From an uncultured Rikenellaceae bacterium (GTDB lineage Bacteria; Bacteroidota; Bacteroidia; Bacteroidales; UBA932), in assembly GCA_937906485.1 (NCBI GenBank), contig CALCYB010000109.1, positions 1 to 5,212 of the forward strand: a stretch of DNA of 5,212 nt, written 5' to 3'. The notes under the pieces are model-generated. The model did not search any database. It was given only the letters and a program-made list of their open reading frames with translations, and was not told where the DNA came from. Below, piece after piece: positions 1 to 5,212 of this stretch. Both the position numbers and the translations under genes were made by a program. The first letter of the stretch is position 1. Each line of letters begins with the position of its first letter.

Positions 1-120
1 CTGCGGAGGCGTCAACCCCAGATCATAACTGATGCTGTTCAACGCCTCTTTGCGTTGCGACTGTTCCCGTTCCCGGGCATCGCTTCTGCGCTTGGCTGAT
101 TTATTGTAAGGAGCAGGCAT
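1..120 (-). CDS. Unidentified protein, N-terminal 40 codons (runs off the left edge)
   Basis: This is an open frame on the minus strand that begins MPAPYNKSAKRRSDARERE and continues to the window edge without a stop. The visible part is very polar and rich in Arg, Lys, Gln and Glu, then becomes more hydrophobic near residues 30-40 (ISYDLGLTPPQ). There is no signal peptide or membrane segment. The start is well bounded: a TGA in the same frame at 139-141 lies seven codons upstream, and the ATG at 118-120 is the first ATG after it. An AGGAG sits at 121-125 directly against the ATG, which is too close for an ideal ribosome-binding site. The gene follows the zinc-ribbon gene by 8 nt, so it probably belongs to the same operon. 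I do not recognise the family from 40 residues; the basic N-terminus would suit a nucleic-acid-associated protein, but that is only a guess. Confidence 0.6.
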   Translation of the reverse strand, partial: MPAPYNKSAKRRSDAREREQSQRKEALNSISYDLGLTPPQ

Positions 121-128
121 CTCCTTTT

Positions 129-950
129 CTATTCTTTTTCAAATTCTGAGCTGACCAAAATCCGTCCGCAGTATTCGCAGACAATGATTTTCTTGCTCAA
201 GGCGATGTCCAGCTGACGTTGCGGCGGGATCTTGTTGAAACATCCGCCACAGGCATCACGTTTGACGGTCACCACAGCCAGACGGTTACGGGCATTGGAA
301 CGCACTTTGGTATAGGCCACCATCATCCGCTGATCCAAGGTAGCGGCCAAAGCCTCTCTGTCCTTGAGCAGTTGTTCTTCTTCCTTTGCAGTTTCGTCAA
401 TGATGGACACCAGTTCTTCTTTCTTGAGTTTCAGATCCGCTTCGCGACCTTCGATCTCTTGCTTGGTCTTTTCGATTTCGGCTTTCTTTTCTGTCAGGAA
501 CGCATTGCTTTCTGCAATCCGTTTGTTGGCCAATTGTTTTTCCAGATCCTGGAATTCAATTTCCTTGGTCAGAGAGTCGTATTCGCGGTTGTTGCGTACG
601 TTGCCGCGTTGTTCTTCATATTTGGCAATCAGGGCTTGTGCTGCCTCGATGTCGTTCTTGCGTTGGGCGATGGACTTTTCGGTATCTTTCAATTCGGTCT
701 GGAATTTTGCAAGACGGGTCTTCAATCCTTCGATCTTATCTTCCAAATCGCTGACTTCTTCCGGCAATTCACCACGCAACAGGTGGATGCGGTCGATCTT
801 GGTATCGATTTCCTGAATCTTGTAGAGGGTATGCAGTTTGACCTCCATACTCATATCCGTATCCGCCATGTTCTTGGACAAGGACACGAAAGTTTCCCGA
901 TTGTCAATGGGAGGCGTCACCAACGCTGATTTTTTCACTTTAGTTGCCAT
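129..950 (-). CDS. Coiled-coil C4-type zinc-ribbon protein (COG1579 / zf-RING_7 family)
   Basis: The product is a 273-residue cytoplasmic protein with no signal peptide. Residues about 36-205 are rich in Glu, Lys and Gln with heptad-like spacing, giving a long antiparallel coiled-coil hairpin. The central VRNNREYDSL segment (about 118-127) is a family hallmark near the hairpin region. The C-terminus carries a zinc ribbon with two CxxC pairs, C234/C237 (CGGC) and C258/C261 (CEYC), followed by GRILV. This architecture defines the COG1579 family, suggested to bind nucleic acid, with no settled function. I chose the ATG at 948-950, 5 nt after the Nif3 stop codon; a TTG at 957-959 gives three more residues but overlaps that stop. 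The first 30 or so residues look poorly conserved, and internal Met codons at residues 28, 33 and 35 (MADTDMSMEVKL) are alternative starts closer to the usual family N-terminus. The neighbouring nif3-like gene is a recurrent partner. Confidence 0.9.
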   Translation of the reverse strand: MATKVKKSALVTPPIDNRETFVSLSKNMADTDMSMEVKLHTLYKIQEIDTKIDRIHLLRGELPEEVSDLEDKIEGLKTRLAKFQTELKDTEKSIAQRKNDIEAAQALIAKYEEQRGNVRNNREYDSLTKEIEFQDLEKQLANKRIAESNAFLTEKKAEIEKTKQEIEGREADLKLKKEELVSIIDETAKEEEQLLKDREALAATLDQRMMVAYTKVRSNARNRLAVVTVKRDACGGCFNKIPPQRQLDIALSKKIIVCEYCGRILVSSEFEKE

Positions 951-955
951 ATGTA

Positions 956-1639
956 TCAATAGTAATATACCGGGTTATTGTTTTGCTCAGTTTTGCGAAC
1001 CGCAAAGTTAGGAATTTTTTCTTGAAGTATTGACAAGAAGCGATCAACTATACCGATTTCGCTCTCAAAATGACCAACATCCACGAGCCAGAGCTGTTGA
1101 TCGGTAAAGAAATGATGATAGGACAAATCGCCACACAAGAAAGCATCAGCCCCCGCACGGCGGGCTGCCCCCAAGAGCGAAGATCCGCTGCCTCCACATA
1201 CCGCTACCCGACGCACAGGACGCTCCAGCGGCGCAGATGAACGTAGGCAAGGGGTTCCGAAAGCCTCCCGTACACGTTGCAGAAACTGTTCCGGCGCTAC
1301 CGGTTCGGACCAGGTACCCACCATGCCCAAGCCCACGCTACGACCTTGTGCGTCCACATTGACAGGATCGGGATCCAGGATCCGGCAGTTCTCCAGGCCC
1401 AGTCGGGCGGCCATCCAGTCACTGACCCCACCAAAGACTTTGTCTGCATTGGTATGGGCGGCATAGATCACCAGGTTGTGGCGGATCGCCTTATAGATCA
1501 TACGACCGGTCCCCTCCTGCGGATCGATGCGTTTAAGTCCTTGAAAAATCAACGGATGGTGCGTAATGATCAAGTTGGCGCCACAGGCAATGGCCTCGTC
1601 CATCAGGGATTCGACCCTTTGCATCGTGAAGGGGGCCAC
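956..1639 (-). CDS. Nif3-like dinuclear metal-centre protein (DUF34), C-terminal major part of a broken gene
   Basis: The 227-residue frame covers most of a Nif3/YbgI-family protein. It shows the metal-ligand pair in THHPLIF (H27, H28), the second site in AAHTNADK (H62, D66), the glycine-rich GGVSD at 70-74, the GDLSYHHF region (170-177), and the C-terminal GHFESE ligands (H190, E194). There is no PII-like insert, so it belongs to the short branch (normally about 260 residues). The family binds two metal ions, forms a toroidal hexamer in characterised members, and is often annotated as GTP cyclohydrolase I type 2, a doubtful label. The open frame begins only at a GTG, and roughly the first 45 residues of the family are missing from it; they lie upstream in another frame at 1689-1817. 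Convincing homology starts near residue 10 (ESLMDEAI); the nine residues before that probably belong to foreign or scrambled sequence. Whether this fragment is translated is unknown. Confidence 0.8.
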   Translation of the reverse strand: MAPFTMQRVESLMDEAIACGANLIITHHPLIFQGLKRIDPQEGTGRMIYKAIRHNLVIYAAHTNADKVFGGVSDWMAARLGLENCRILDPDPVNVDAQGRSVGLGMVGTWSEPVAPEQFLQRVREAFGTPCLRSSAPLERPVRRVAVCGGSGSSLLGAARRAGADAFLCGDLSYHHFFTDQQLWLVDVGHFESEIGIVDRFLSILQEKIPNFAVRKTEQNNNPVYYY

Positions 1640-1691
1640 CCATTCCAGTTACATAGACAAAAGCCCCAAGCTGGCGCATCTGATACTGTCA
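1613..1691 (-). other. Junction segment breaking the Nif3-like gene (about 67 nt longer than expected)
   Basis: Between the last good N-terminal codon (Gly42, GGC at 1692-1694) and the first good C-terminal codon (Glu, GAA at 1610-1612) lie 79 nt. The family normally has about four codons here (LDxT, 12 nt), leaving an excess near 67 nt, which is not a multiple of three. The upstream frame stops at TGA 1689-1691. The downstream frame is closed upstream by TAA 1649-1651. The third frame is open across the segment and closes at TGA 1603-1605. No single frameshift restores the gene. Two successive one-base restorations, for example near GGC/TGA at 1692 and in the C5 run at 1631-1635, would give a 287-residue protein with about 23 extra residues. 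I see no terminal inverted repeats, target duplication or copy elsewhere in the window. Confidence 0.6.
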
Positions 1692-1817
1692 GCCCAGCAG
1701 TACCCCTGACACTTCCTGTTCGGGATTTCCTACACAAAATCCGGCATTGTCCCAAGACTCCTGAAAATTTCTGGGAGCCAATTCTTCCAGAAAGGCTACG
1801 ACTTCACTCGCTTTCAT
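1689..1817 (-). pseudogene. N-terminal fragment of the same Nif3-like gene, ending at a premature TGA
   Basis: The ATG at 1815-1817 opens a 42-codon frame, MKASEVVAFLEELAPRNF followed by QESWDNAGFCVGNPEQ, EVSGVLLG and a TGA at 1689-1691. This matches the expected start of a Nif3-family protein: the helix with (V/I)xFLEElAP, the WDNAG loop, and the first core strand (VSGVLLG), which normally runs straight on into an LDxTE segment and the DEAI helix. The start lies inside the 3' end of the MerR gene (14-nt overlap, 1804-1817), an arrangement typical of translational coupling and strong support that this is the native start. The rest of the protein resumes only at about 1612 in a different frame. 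Read as it stands, this yields a 42-residue peptide without any metal ligand. Confidence 0.8.
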
Positions 1818-2169
1818 GTCGGTTCTTTTTGATTTGGTTCAATTCTTCGGAAAGTTGTTGCAGTTCCTGGCGAAGCGTCTGCAGGGAACGGACAATGTCT
1901 TCCCGACGGTCCACCCCTTCCGGATTGCTCTTCATCTGCATCATCGCTCCTTCCAGGGTCATTCCCCGCTCCTTGACCAGGTAATGGATGAGTTCCAGCT
2001 TGCGCAGATCTTCCGCCGAAAACAGACGGTTTCCTTTCTTGTTGCGTGCCGGCTTGATCACCGCTGCAAACTTGTCGGCCCAGAAGCGCACCAACGAGAC
2101 ATTTTCTCCCAAATGATCTGCAACCTCGCCAATGGTGTAGTACAATTTTTTTCCGTCTTCTGTCATCAT
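1804..2169 (-). CDS. MerR-type helix-turn-helix transcriptional regulator, minimal form
   Basis: The 121-residue protein has an N-terminal MerR winged helix at about residues 9-78. The first helix pair is YYTIGEVADHLGENVSLVRFW, the wing contains NRLFSAEDL, and the following helix is KLELIHYLVKERGMTLEGA. Residues about 92-115 form a Gln/Glu/Leu-rich dimerisation coiled coil. There is no cysteine anywhere and no C-terminal ligand domain, so a metal- or redox-sensing role is unlikely. Such short MerR proteins are common in Bacteroidota. The start is one of two adjacent ATGs (2167-2169 or 2164-2166), with AAGGAT just upstream; 32 nt separate it from the stop of the upstream M23 gene. Its 3' end overlaps the start of the Nif3-like gene by 14 nt. 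It may regulate this cluster, but I see no clear palindromic operator and its target is unknown. Confidence 0.92.
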   Translation of the reverse strand: MMTEDGKKLYYTIGEVADHLGENVSLVRFWADKFAAVIKPARNKKGNRLFSAEDLRKLELIHYLVKERGMTLEGAMMQMKSNPEGVDRREDIVRSLQTLRQELQQLSEELNQIKKNRHESE

Positions 2170-2201
2170 ATCCTTGTTCTATTAGCGTCGTGTTTAAGCG
2201 G

Positions 2202-3158
2202 TCAGTCCATGGACTGGCCGGTATTGATGGCGATGGTCACCATGCTCCGGAACTCCGCCGGACTCAATTCCACAAAAAAATAATTGATCGGGTCCACATA
2301 GTGGCCATTGAGAAGCACTTCGTAGTGAAGATGGGGAGCAAAAGCCATTCCGGTAGAACCGACTCGTCCGATTACCTCACCTTGCTCCACCTTCTGTCCC
2401 TTGCGCACCGACATGGAGGCCAAATGGGAATAGGTCGTTTCATACCCGTGGTTGTGGCGGATGCGGATAAAATTTCCTTTACCCCGGTCCGACTTGACCA
2501 CATCCTCCACCACACCGTCCGCCGTGGCAAAAACATCCGTACCCACACTGGTGATCAGATCCAGGCCGGTATGTTCCACCAACGTTTTGTAAAAAGGCTG
2601 TATCCGTCTGCCCACGGATGCCCCGGTCTGCGGGACAATAAAATCCGCCACCGGTATCAGCAAAGGAATCTCCCGCAGGGGAACTGTCCCGGCACGCACG
2701 GTCGAATCCAGCCGATTCGCGGCCCGATGGGTCAATTCCGCCTGGTATTGAATCTGCTGTATCCGATAGGCAGTCTGCTTGACCAGGCCGGCGGCCATCG
2801 CGGAATCCGGATCATACAGCAGGTCGCCTTCGTGGCCGTATTCTGCAAAATGCGGAGGATCCGCATCAAAAATCTGACGGTACAATTCCATGTCCCGCTC
2901 CTGCAGCCCTTTGACCACACGGTCCAACTGCATGCTGCTCTGGGCCAACTCATCGTACATCTGTTCGATAGCCTTGCTCTCCTGACGCATCTGACGCTGC
3001 TGGTCAGTGGTAAAGATCAACGCAATCAACAGGTAATAGAGCAACGACAACCCGATGCTCCACAAAAAAAGACGCAAAAGACGGGGTCCACGCCGCCTCA
3101 AAAAGGATTCTTCCTTGTTGATCCAGAGTTCATCCTTGTCGAAACGAAAAAACCTCAT
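2202..3158 (-). CDS. M23 family metallopeptidase (LytM fold), membrane-anchored, second of a tandem pair
   Basis: This 318-residue protein begins with a short charged cytoplasmic segment (MRFFRFDKDELWINKEESF). One transmembrane helix follows at about 28-50, then a coiled-coil arm at about 51-95. The C-terminal M23 domain occupies about 180-295. Zinc and catalytic residues are all present: HTGLD (H196, D200), SHL (H245) and PHLHYE (H276, H278). The domain should lie in the periplasm and cleave peptide cross-bridges of peptidoglycan, or bind and activate other hydrolases. The usual GFGYRxDP entry motif is altered to GASVGRRIQPFYK, so substrate preference may differ from its neighbour. The ATG overlaps the stop codon of the upstream M23 gene as ATGA (3155-3158), which indicates translational coupling. 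Shared topology and N-terminal pattern mark the two genes as paralogues. A catalytic function is likely but not proven. Confidence 0.93.
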   Translation of the reverse strand: MRFFRFDKDELWINKEESFLRRRGPRLLRLFLWSIGLSLLYYLLIALIFTTDQQRQMRQESKAIEQMYDELAQSSMQLDRVVKGLQERDMELYRQIFDADPPHFAEYGHEGDLLYDPDSAMAAGLVKQTAYRIQQIQYQAELTHRAANRLDSTVRAGTVPLREIPLLIPVADFIVPQTGASVGRRIQPFYKTLVEHTGLDLITSVGTDVFATADGVVEDVVKSDRGKGNFIRIRHNHGYETTYSHLASMSVRKGQKVEQGEVIGRVGSTGMAFAPHLHYEVLLNGHYVDPINYFFVELSPAEFRSMVTIAINTGQSMD

Positions 3159-4144
3159 GATCTTCCTCCCAGGCCGATGCTACGGACAATCGACTGATAG
3201 TCTTCCGCGGGAAGATCAAAATCAAAGAATTTGTACGGGTTCACCGGGCGGTCCTTGTGAATGATTTCGTAGTGGAGGTGGGGTCCCGTAGATTTGCCTG
3301 TATTGCCCATTTCGCCCAACTGGTCACCCCGACGCAGGGCCTGGCCTTCCGAAACCAGCACCTTGCTCAAGTGGGCATACCGGGTCTTGTACCCGAAACC
3401 GTGATCCACGGTCACAAAATGGCCGTACCCGAAAAAGTCAAACCCCACATCGACAACCGTGGCATTTCCGGTCACATACACCGGCAACCCGATCCGTCCG
3501 GCAAAATCCAGACCTTCGTGGAAACGGGTAGTACCGTCCTTCGGATCCCGGCGGTAACCATACGACGAGGAGAGACGGACCTGATCCGGAGCAACCGGAC
3601 AGATGGTCGGCATGCAGGAGGACATTTCATCCGCCGTCTGTGCCAGCGGGAAGACATCGTCGTAAGAATGGGACTGGATATAGGCCTTCTTGCTGAGCAG
3701 GTCAAAGTTCTGCACATAATTGAGCAGACGACCGTTCGGATCGATCATCTCCAGATACCCGTAACGGTCCACCCCGCCGATCCCGGCATTCCGCACTTCT
3801 TCGGAGATTTCGTCCATTCCGAAAACCGGACGGTAAACCTTGTTGTCCCTATGCTGCAATTCACTCAGGATCTGATAATTCTTCTCAAGAGAAACGTTGA
3901 GTTCCTCCAGTTTGGACTGCCATTCCGCCGCACGGCGTTCGATCAGTGCCTGCTTGGGAGTCTTCCATCCCAGCACACCCGTGTACAGGTAGTAATAACC
4001 TCCGAAAGCCACCAGGCTCATCAGGAACAGCGCCACCTTGCGGGCGCGACGTTCCCTTTGGGAAACCTCAACCACCTCATAGGTGAGCGTTTCCTTGTTC
4101 AACCGGTAACGGATTTTCGGACTTTTTTTCGCGTTTTTACCCAT
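3155..4144 (-). CDS. M23 family metallopeptidase (LytM fold), membrane-anchored, first of a tandem pair
   Basis: The 329-residue protein starts MGKNAKKSPKIRYRLNKETL, a form common in Bacteroidota M23 proteins encoded beside alaS. A basic cytoplasmic stretch leads into one transmembrane helix (about 37-57), followed by a coiled-coil arm (about 64-98) and a linker. The M23 domain (about 190-305) has the canonical SSYGYRRDP entry, FHEGLDF (H209, D213), AHL (H258) and GPHLHYE (H289, H291), so it should be a zinc endopeptidase acting on peptidoglycan in the periplasm. A CMPTIC pair (C177, C182) just before the domain is absent from the paralogue. I chose the ATG at 4142-4144; a TTG at 4157-4159 would add five residues but lies in the AT-rich promoter region. 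It is the first gene of the leftward cluster, divergent from alaS. Confidence 0.93.
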   Translation of the reverse strand: MGKNAKKSPKIRYRLNKETLTYEVVEVSQRERRARKVALFLMSLVAFGGYYYLYTGVLGWKTPKQALIERRAAEWQSKLEELNVSLEKNYQILSELQHRDNKVYRPVFGMDEISEEVRNAGIGGVDRYGYLEMIDPNGRLLNYVQNFDLLSKKAYIQSHSYDDVFPLAQTADEMSSCMPTICPVAPDQVRLSSSYGYRRDPKDGTTRFHEGLDFAGRIGLPVYVTGNATVVDVGFDFFGYGHFVTVDHGFGYKTRYAHLSKVLVSEGQALRRGDQLGEMGNTGKSTGPHLHYEIIHKDRPVNPYKFFDFDLPAEDYQSIVRSIGLGGRS

Positions 4145-4156
4145 AATATTAACGCG

Positions 4157-4164
4157 CAAATTTA
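4157..4164 (-). promoter_or_regulatory. Candidate -7 element for the leftward M23 operon (TAAATTTG)
   Basis: On the minus strand the octamer TAAATTTG fits the Bacteroidota -7 consensus TAnnTTTG. It lies 12 nt upstream of the M23 ATG, which would leave a very short leader. No clear TTTG -33 partner is found at the usual spacing, so the call rests on the octamer, the AT-rich context and the divergent gene layout. Confidence 0.35.
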
Positions 4165-4184
4165 TATATTTTTGATAAAAAAAC

Positions 4185-4192
4185 TATTTTTG
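4185..4192 (+). promoter_or_regulatory. Candidate -7 element for alaS (TATTTTTG)
   Basis: TATTTTTG matches TAnnTTTG exactly and lies 29 nt before the alaS ATG, predicting a leader of about 20 nt. An identical octamer occurs 18 bp upstream at 4167-4174 and could be an alternative promoter. A TTTG at 4171-4174 is only 10 nt away, closer than the roughly 19-21 nt typical of the -33 element, so the -33 box is not convincingly identified. Confidence 0.4.
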
Positions 4193-4221
4193 TAGCCGAA
4201 TTATTAGCAACTGTTTGTTTT

Positions 4222-5212
4222 ATGATGACTTCAAAAGAGATAAGATCCAAATTTTTAGAGTTTTTCGCATCCAAAGGACACCAGATCGTACCCTCCGCAC
4301 CGATGGTGGTCAAGGGCGATCCGACCCTGATGTTTACCAATGCCGGCATGAACCAGTTCAAGGATTGGTTCCTGGGCAACAGCGAAATCCTGTACCCCCG
4401 GGTAGCAGACACCCAAAAATGCCTCCGCGTCAGCGGCAAGCACAATGACCTGGAAGAAGTGGGCCACGATACCTACCACCACACCATGTTTGAAATGCTG
4501 GGCAACTGGAGTTTCGGAGACTATTTCAAGAAAGAGGCCATCGATTGGGCTTGGGAACTGCTGACCGAGGTCTATAAACTGGACCCCAACCGCCTGTACG
4601 CCACAATCTTCGAAGGCAATGAGGAAGACGGTGTACCCATGGATGAAGAAGCCCGCACCTACTGGCGCAAACACCTGCCGGAAGACCGGATCATCCTTGG
4701 CAACAAGAAAGACAACTTCTGGGAAATGGGCGAAACCGGTCCCTGCGGCCCTTGCAGCGAGATCCACATCGACTTGCGCAGCGACGAAGAACGTGCCACC
4801 CTGCCCGGCGTAGAACTGGTCAACAAAGGACACCACCTGGTCATCGAGATCTGGAACCTGGTATTCATCCAATGCAACCGCAAAGCCAACGGCTCCCTGG
4901 AAATGCTGCCCAAAAAGCACGTGGATACCGGTATGGGACTTGAACGGCTGGTGATGGCCGTCAACGGGCTGAAGAGCAACTACGAAGGCGACCTCTTCCA
5001 ACACCTGATTGCCGAGATCTCCCGTCTCAGCGGCCGCACCTACAACGAGGCAGACGAAACCGGGGTAGCCATGCGCGTGGTTGCGGACCACATCCGTGCC
5101 CTCAGTTTCTCGATTGCTGACGGACAGTTGCCCTCCAACGTCAAGGCAGGCTATGTCATCCGCCGGATTCTGCGCCGTGCCGTACGCTATGCCTATACCT
5201 TCCTGGGGGTCA
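4222..5212 (+). CDS. alaS: Alanyl-tRNA synthetase, N-terminal part (runs off the right edge)
   Basis: The frame encodes about 330 residues of the class II alanyl-tRNA synthetase, which charges tRNA-Ala with alanine in the cytoplasm; the full protein is usually near 870 residues. Visible landmarks are the catalytic N-terminus (EFFASKGHQIVPSAPM, about 13-28), motif 1 region DPTLMFTNAGMNQFKDW (33-49), motif 2 region RVADTQKCLRVSGKHNDLEE (60-79) with HDTYHHTMFEMLGNWSFGDY (82-101), the GETGPCGPCSEIHID segment (about 170-184), motif 3 VDTGMGLERL (234-243), and the RVVADHIRALSFSIADG stretch. The start is the first of two adjacent ATGs (4222-4224), which matches the usual M(L/M)TxKE beginning in Bacteroidales. 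No Shine-Dalgarno sequence precedes it, as is common in this phylum. The editing and C-Ala domains lie beyond the window. No leader regulatory RNA fits in the short upstream region. Confidence 0.98.
   Translation, partial: MMTSKEIRSKFLEFFASKGHQIVPSAPMVVKGDPTLMFTNAGMNQFKDWFLGNSEILYPRVADTQKCLRVSGKHNDLEEVGHDTYHHTMFEMLGNWSFGDYFKKEAIDWAWELLTEVYKLDPNRLYATIFEGNEEDGVPMDEEARTYWRKHLPEDRIILGNKKDNFWEMGETGPCGPCSEIHIDLRSDEERATLPGVELVNKGHHLVIEIWNLVFIQCNRKANGSLEMLPKKHVDTGMGLERLVMAVNGLKSNYEGDLFQHLIAEISRLSGRTYNEADETGVAMRVVADHIRALSFSIADGQLPSNVKAGYVIRRILRRAVRYAYTFLGV

Noticed and set aside
1600..1625. tRNA T-arm look-alike (AGGGTCGAATCCCT on the minus strand), raising the idea of a tRNA or tRNA remnant at the nif3 break.
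   Set aside because: The loop is one base short, no matching acceptor, D or anticodon arms can be folded around it, and the GAATCCCTG part encodes the well-conserved ESL of the Nif3 helix.
1613..1694. Programmed ribosomal bypassing (T4 gene 60 style) or +1 frameshifting (prfB style) at GGC-TGA-C.
   Set aside because: A +1 shift runs into TAA at 1649-1651. No glycine codon in the downstream frame after that TAA offers a matched landing site, and the only matching Leu codon lacks an adjacent take-off stop.
1277..1984. + strand open frame (235 codons) spanning the nif3 break, possibly a real gene that would explain the extra segment.
   Set aside because: It runs antisense through conserved Nif3 and MerR coding sequence, has no recognisable domain, and its continuity across the junction is easily due to chance.
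2190..3197. Long + strand open frame (335 codons) opposite the second M23 gene.
   Set aside because: It lies antisense to a gene with clear family motifs, has no recognisable domain, and its His/Gln-rich composition is what the reverse complement of such a gene gives.
3257..4195. Long + strand open frame (312 codons) opposite the first M23 gene.
   Set aside because: It is an antisense shadow of a clear M23 gene, with no domain of its own and running into the promoter region of alaS.
4255..5091. Minus-strand open frame (278 codons) opposite alaS.
   Set aside because: The + strand has unmistakable alaS motifs throughout, and this frame shows no family features.

Overview
The window looks like chromosomal housekeeping DNA from a member of the Bacteroidota, most likely order Bacteroidales. 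The evidence is the strongly Bacteroidales-like AlaS sequence, the single-pass M23 peptidases with an N-terminal beta-strand/TM/coiled-coil arm, the lack of Shine-Dalgarno sequences before the two divergent genes, and an AT-rich intergenic region carrying TAnnTTTG-type promoter octamers between coding regions of moderate GC. No mobile element, CRISPR array, rRNA or tRNA is visible. I do not see a previously undescribed system. The one real anomaly is a broken nif3-family gene.

Layout: a divergent promoter region of 77 bp (4145-4221) separates two transcription units. To the right, alaS (alanyl-tRNA synthetase) runs on the + strand and leaves the window after about 330 codons. To the left, a tightly packed minus-strand cluster reads, in transcription order: M23 peptidase 1 (3155-4144), M23 peptidase 2 (2202-3158, 4-nt ATGA overlap), a MerR-type regulator (1804-2169), a Nif3/DUF34-family gene broken into two reading frames (1689-1817 and 956-1639), a coiled-coil C4 zinc-ribbon protein (129-950), and the first 40 codons of an unidentified protein (1-120). 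Gaps range from a 14-nt overlap to 32 nt, so a single operon read leftward is the simple interpretation.

Together: the two M23 proteins are inner-membrane-anchored, periplasm-facing LytM-fold proteins that would act on peptidoglycan or its regulators. The small MerR protein may regulate the cluster or act elsewhere. Nif3 and the zinc-ribbon coiled-coil protein are often found side by side and lack a firmly settled function. In this copy the Nif3 gene has a 79-nt junction with stops that no single frameshift can bypass. It is therefore either a real pseudogene caused by an insertion of about 67 nt, an assembly or sequencing artefact, or, much less likely, a recoding event. There is no gene-free stretch longer than 300 bp.
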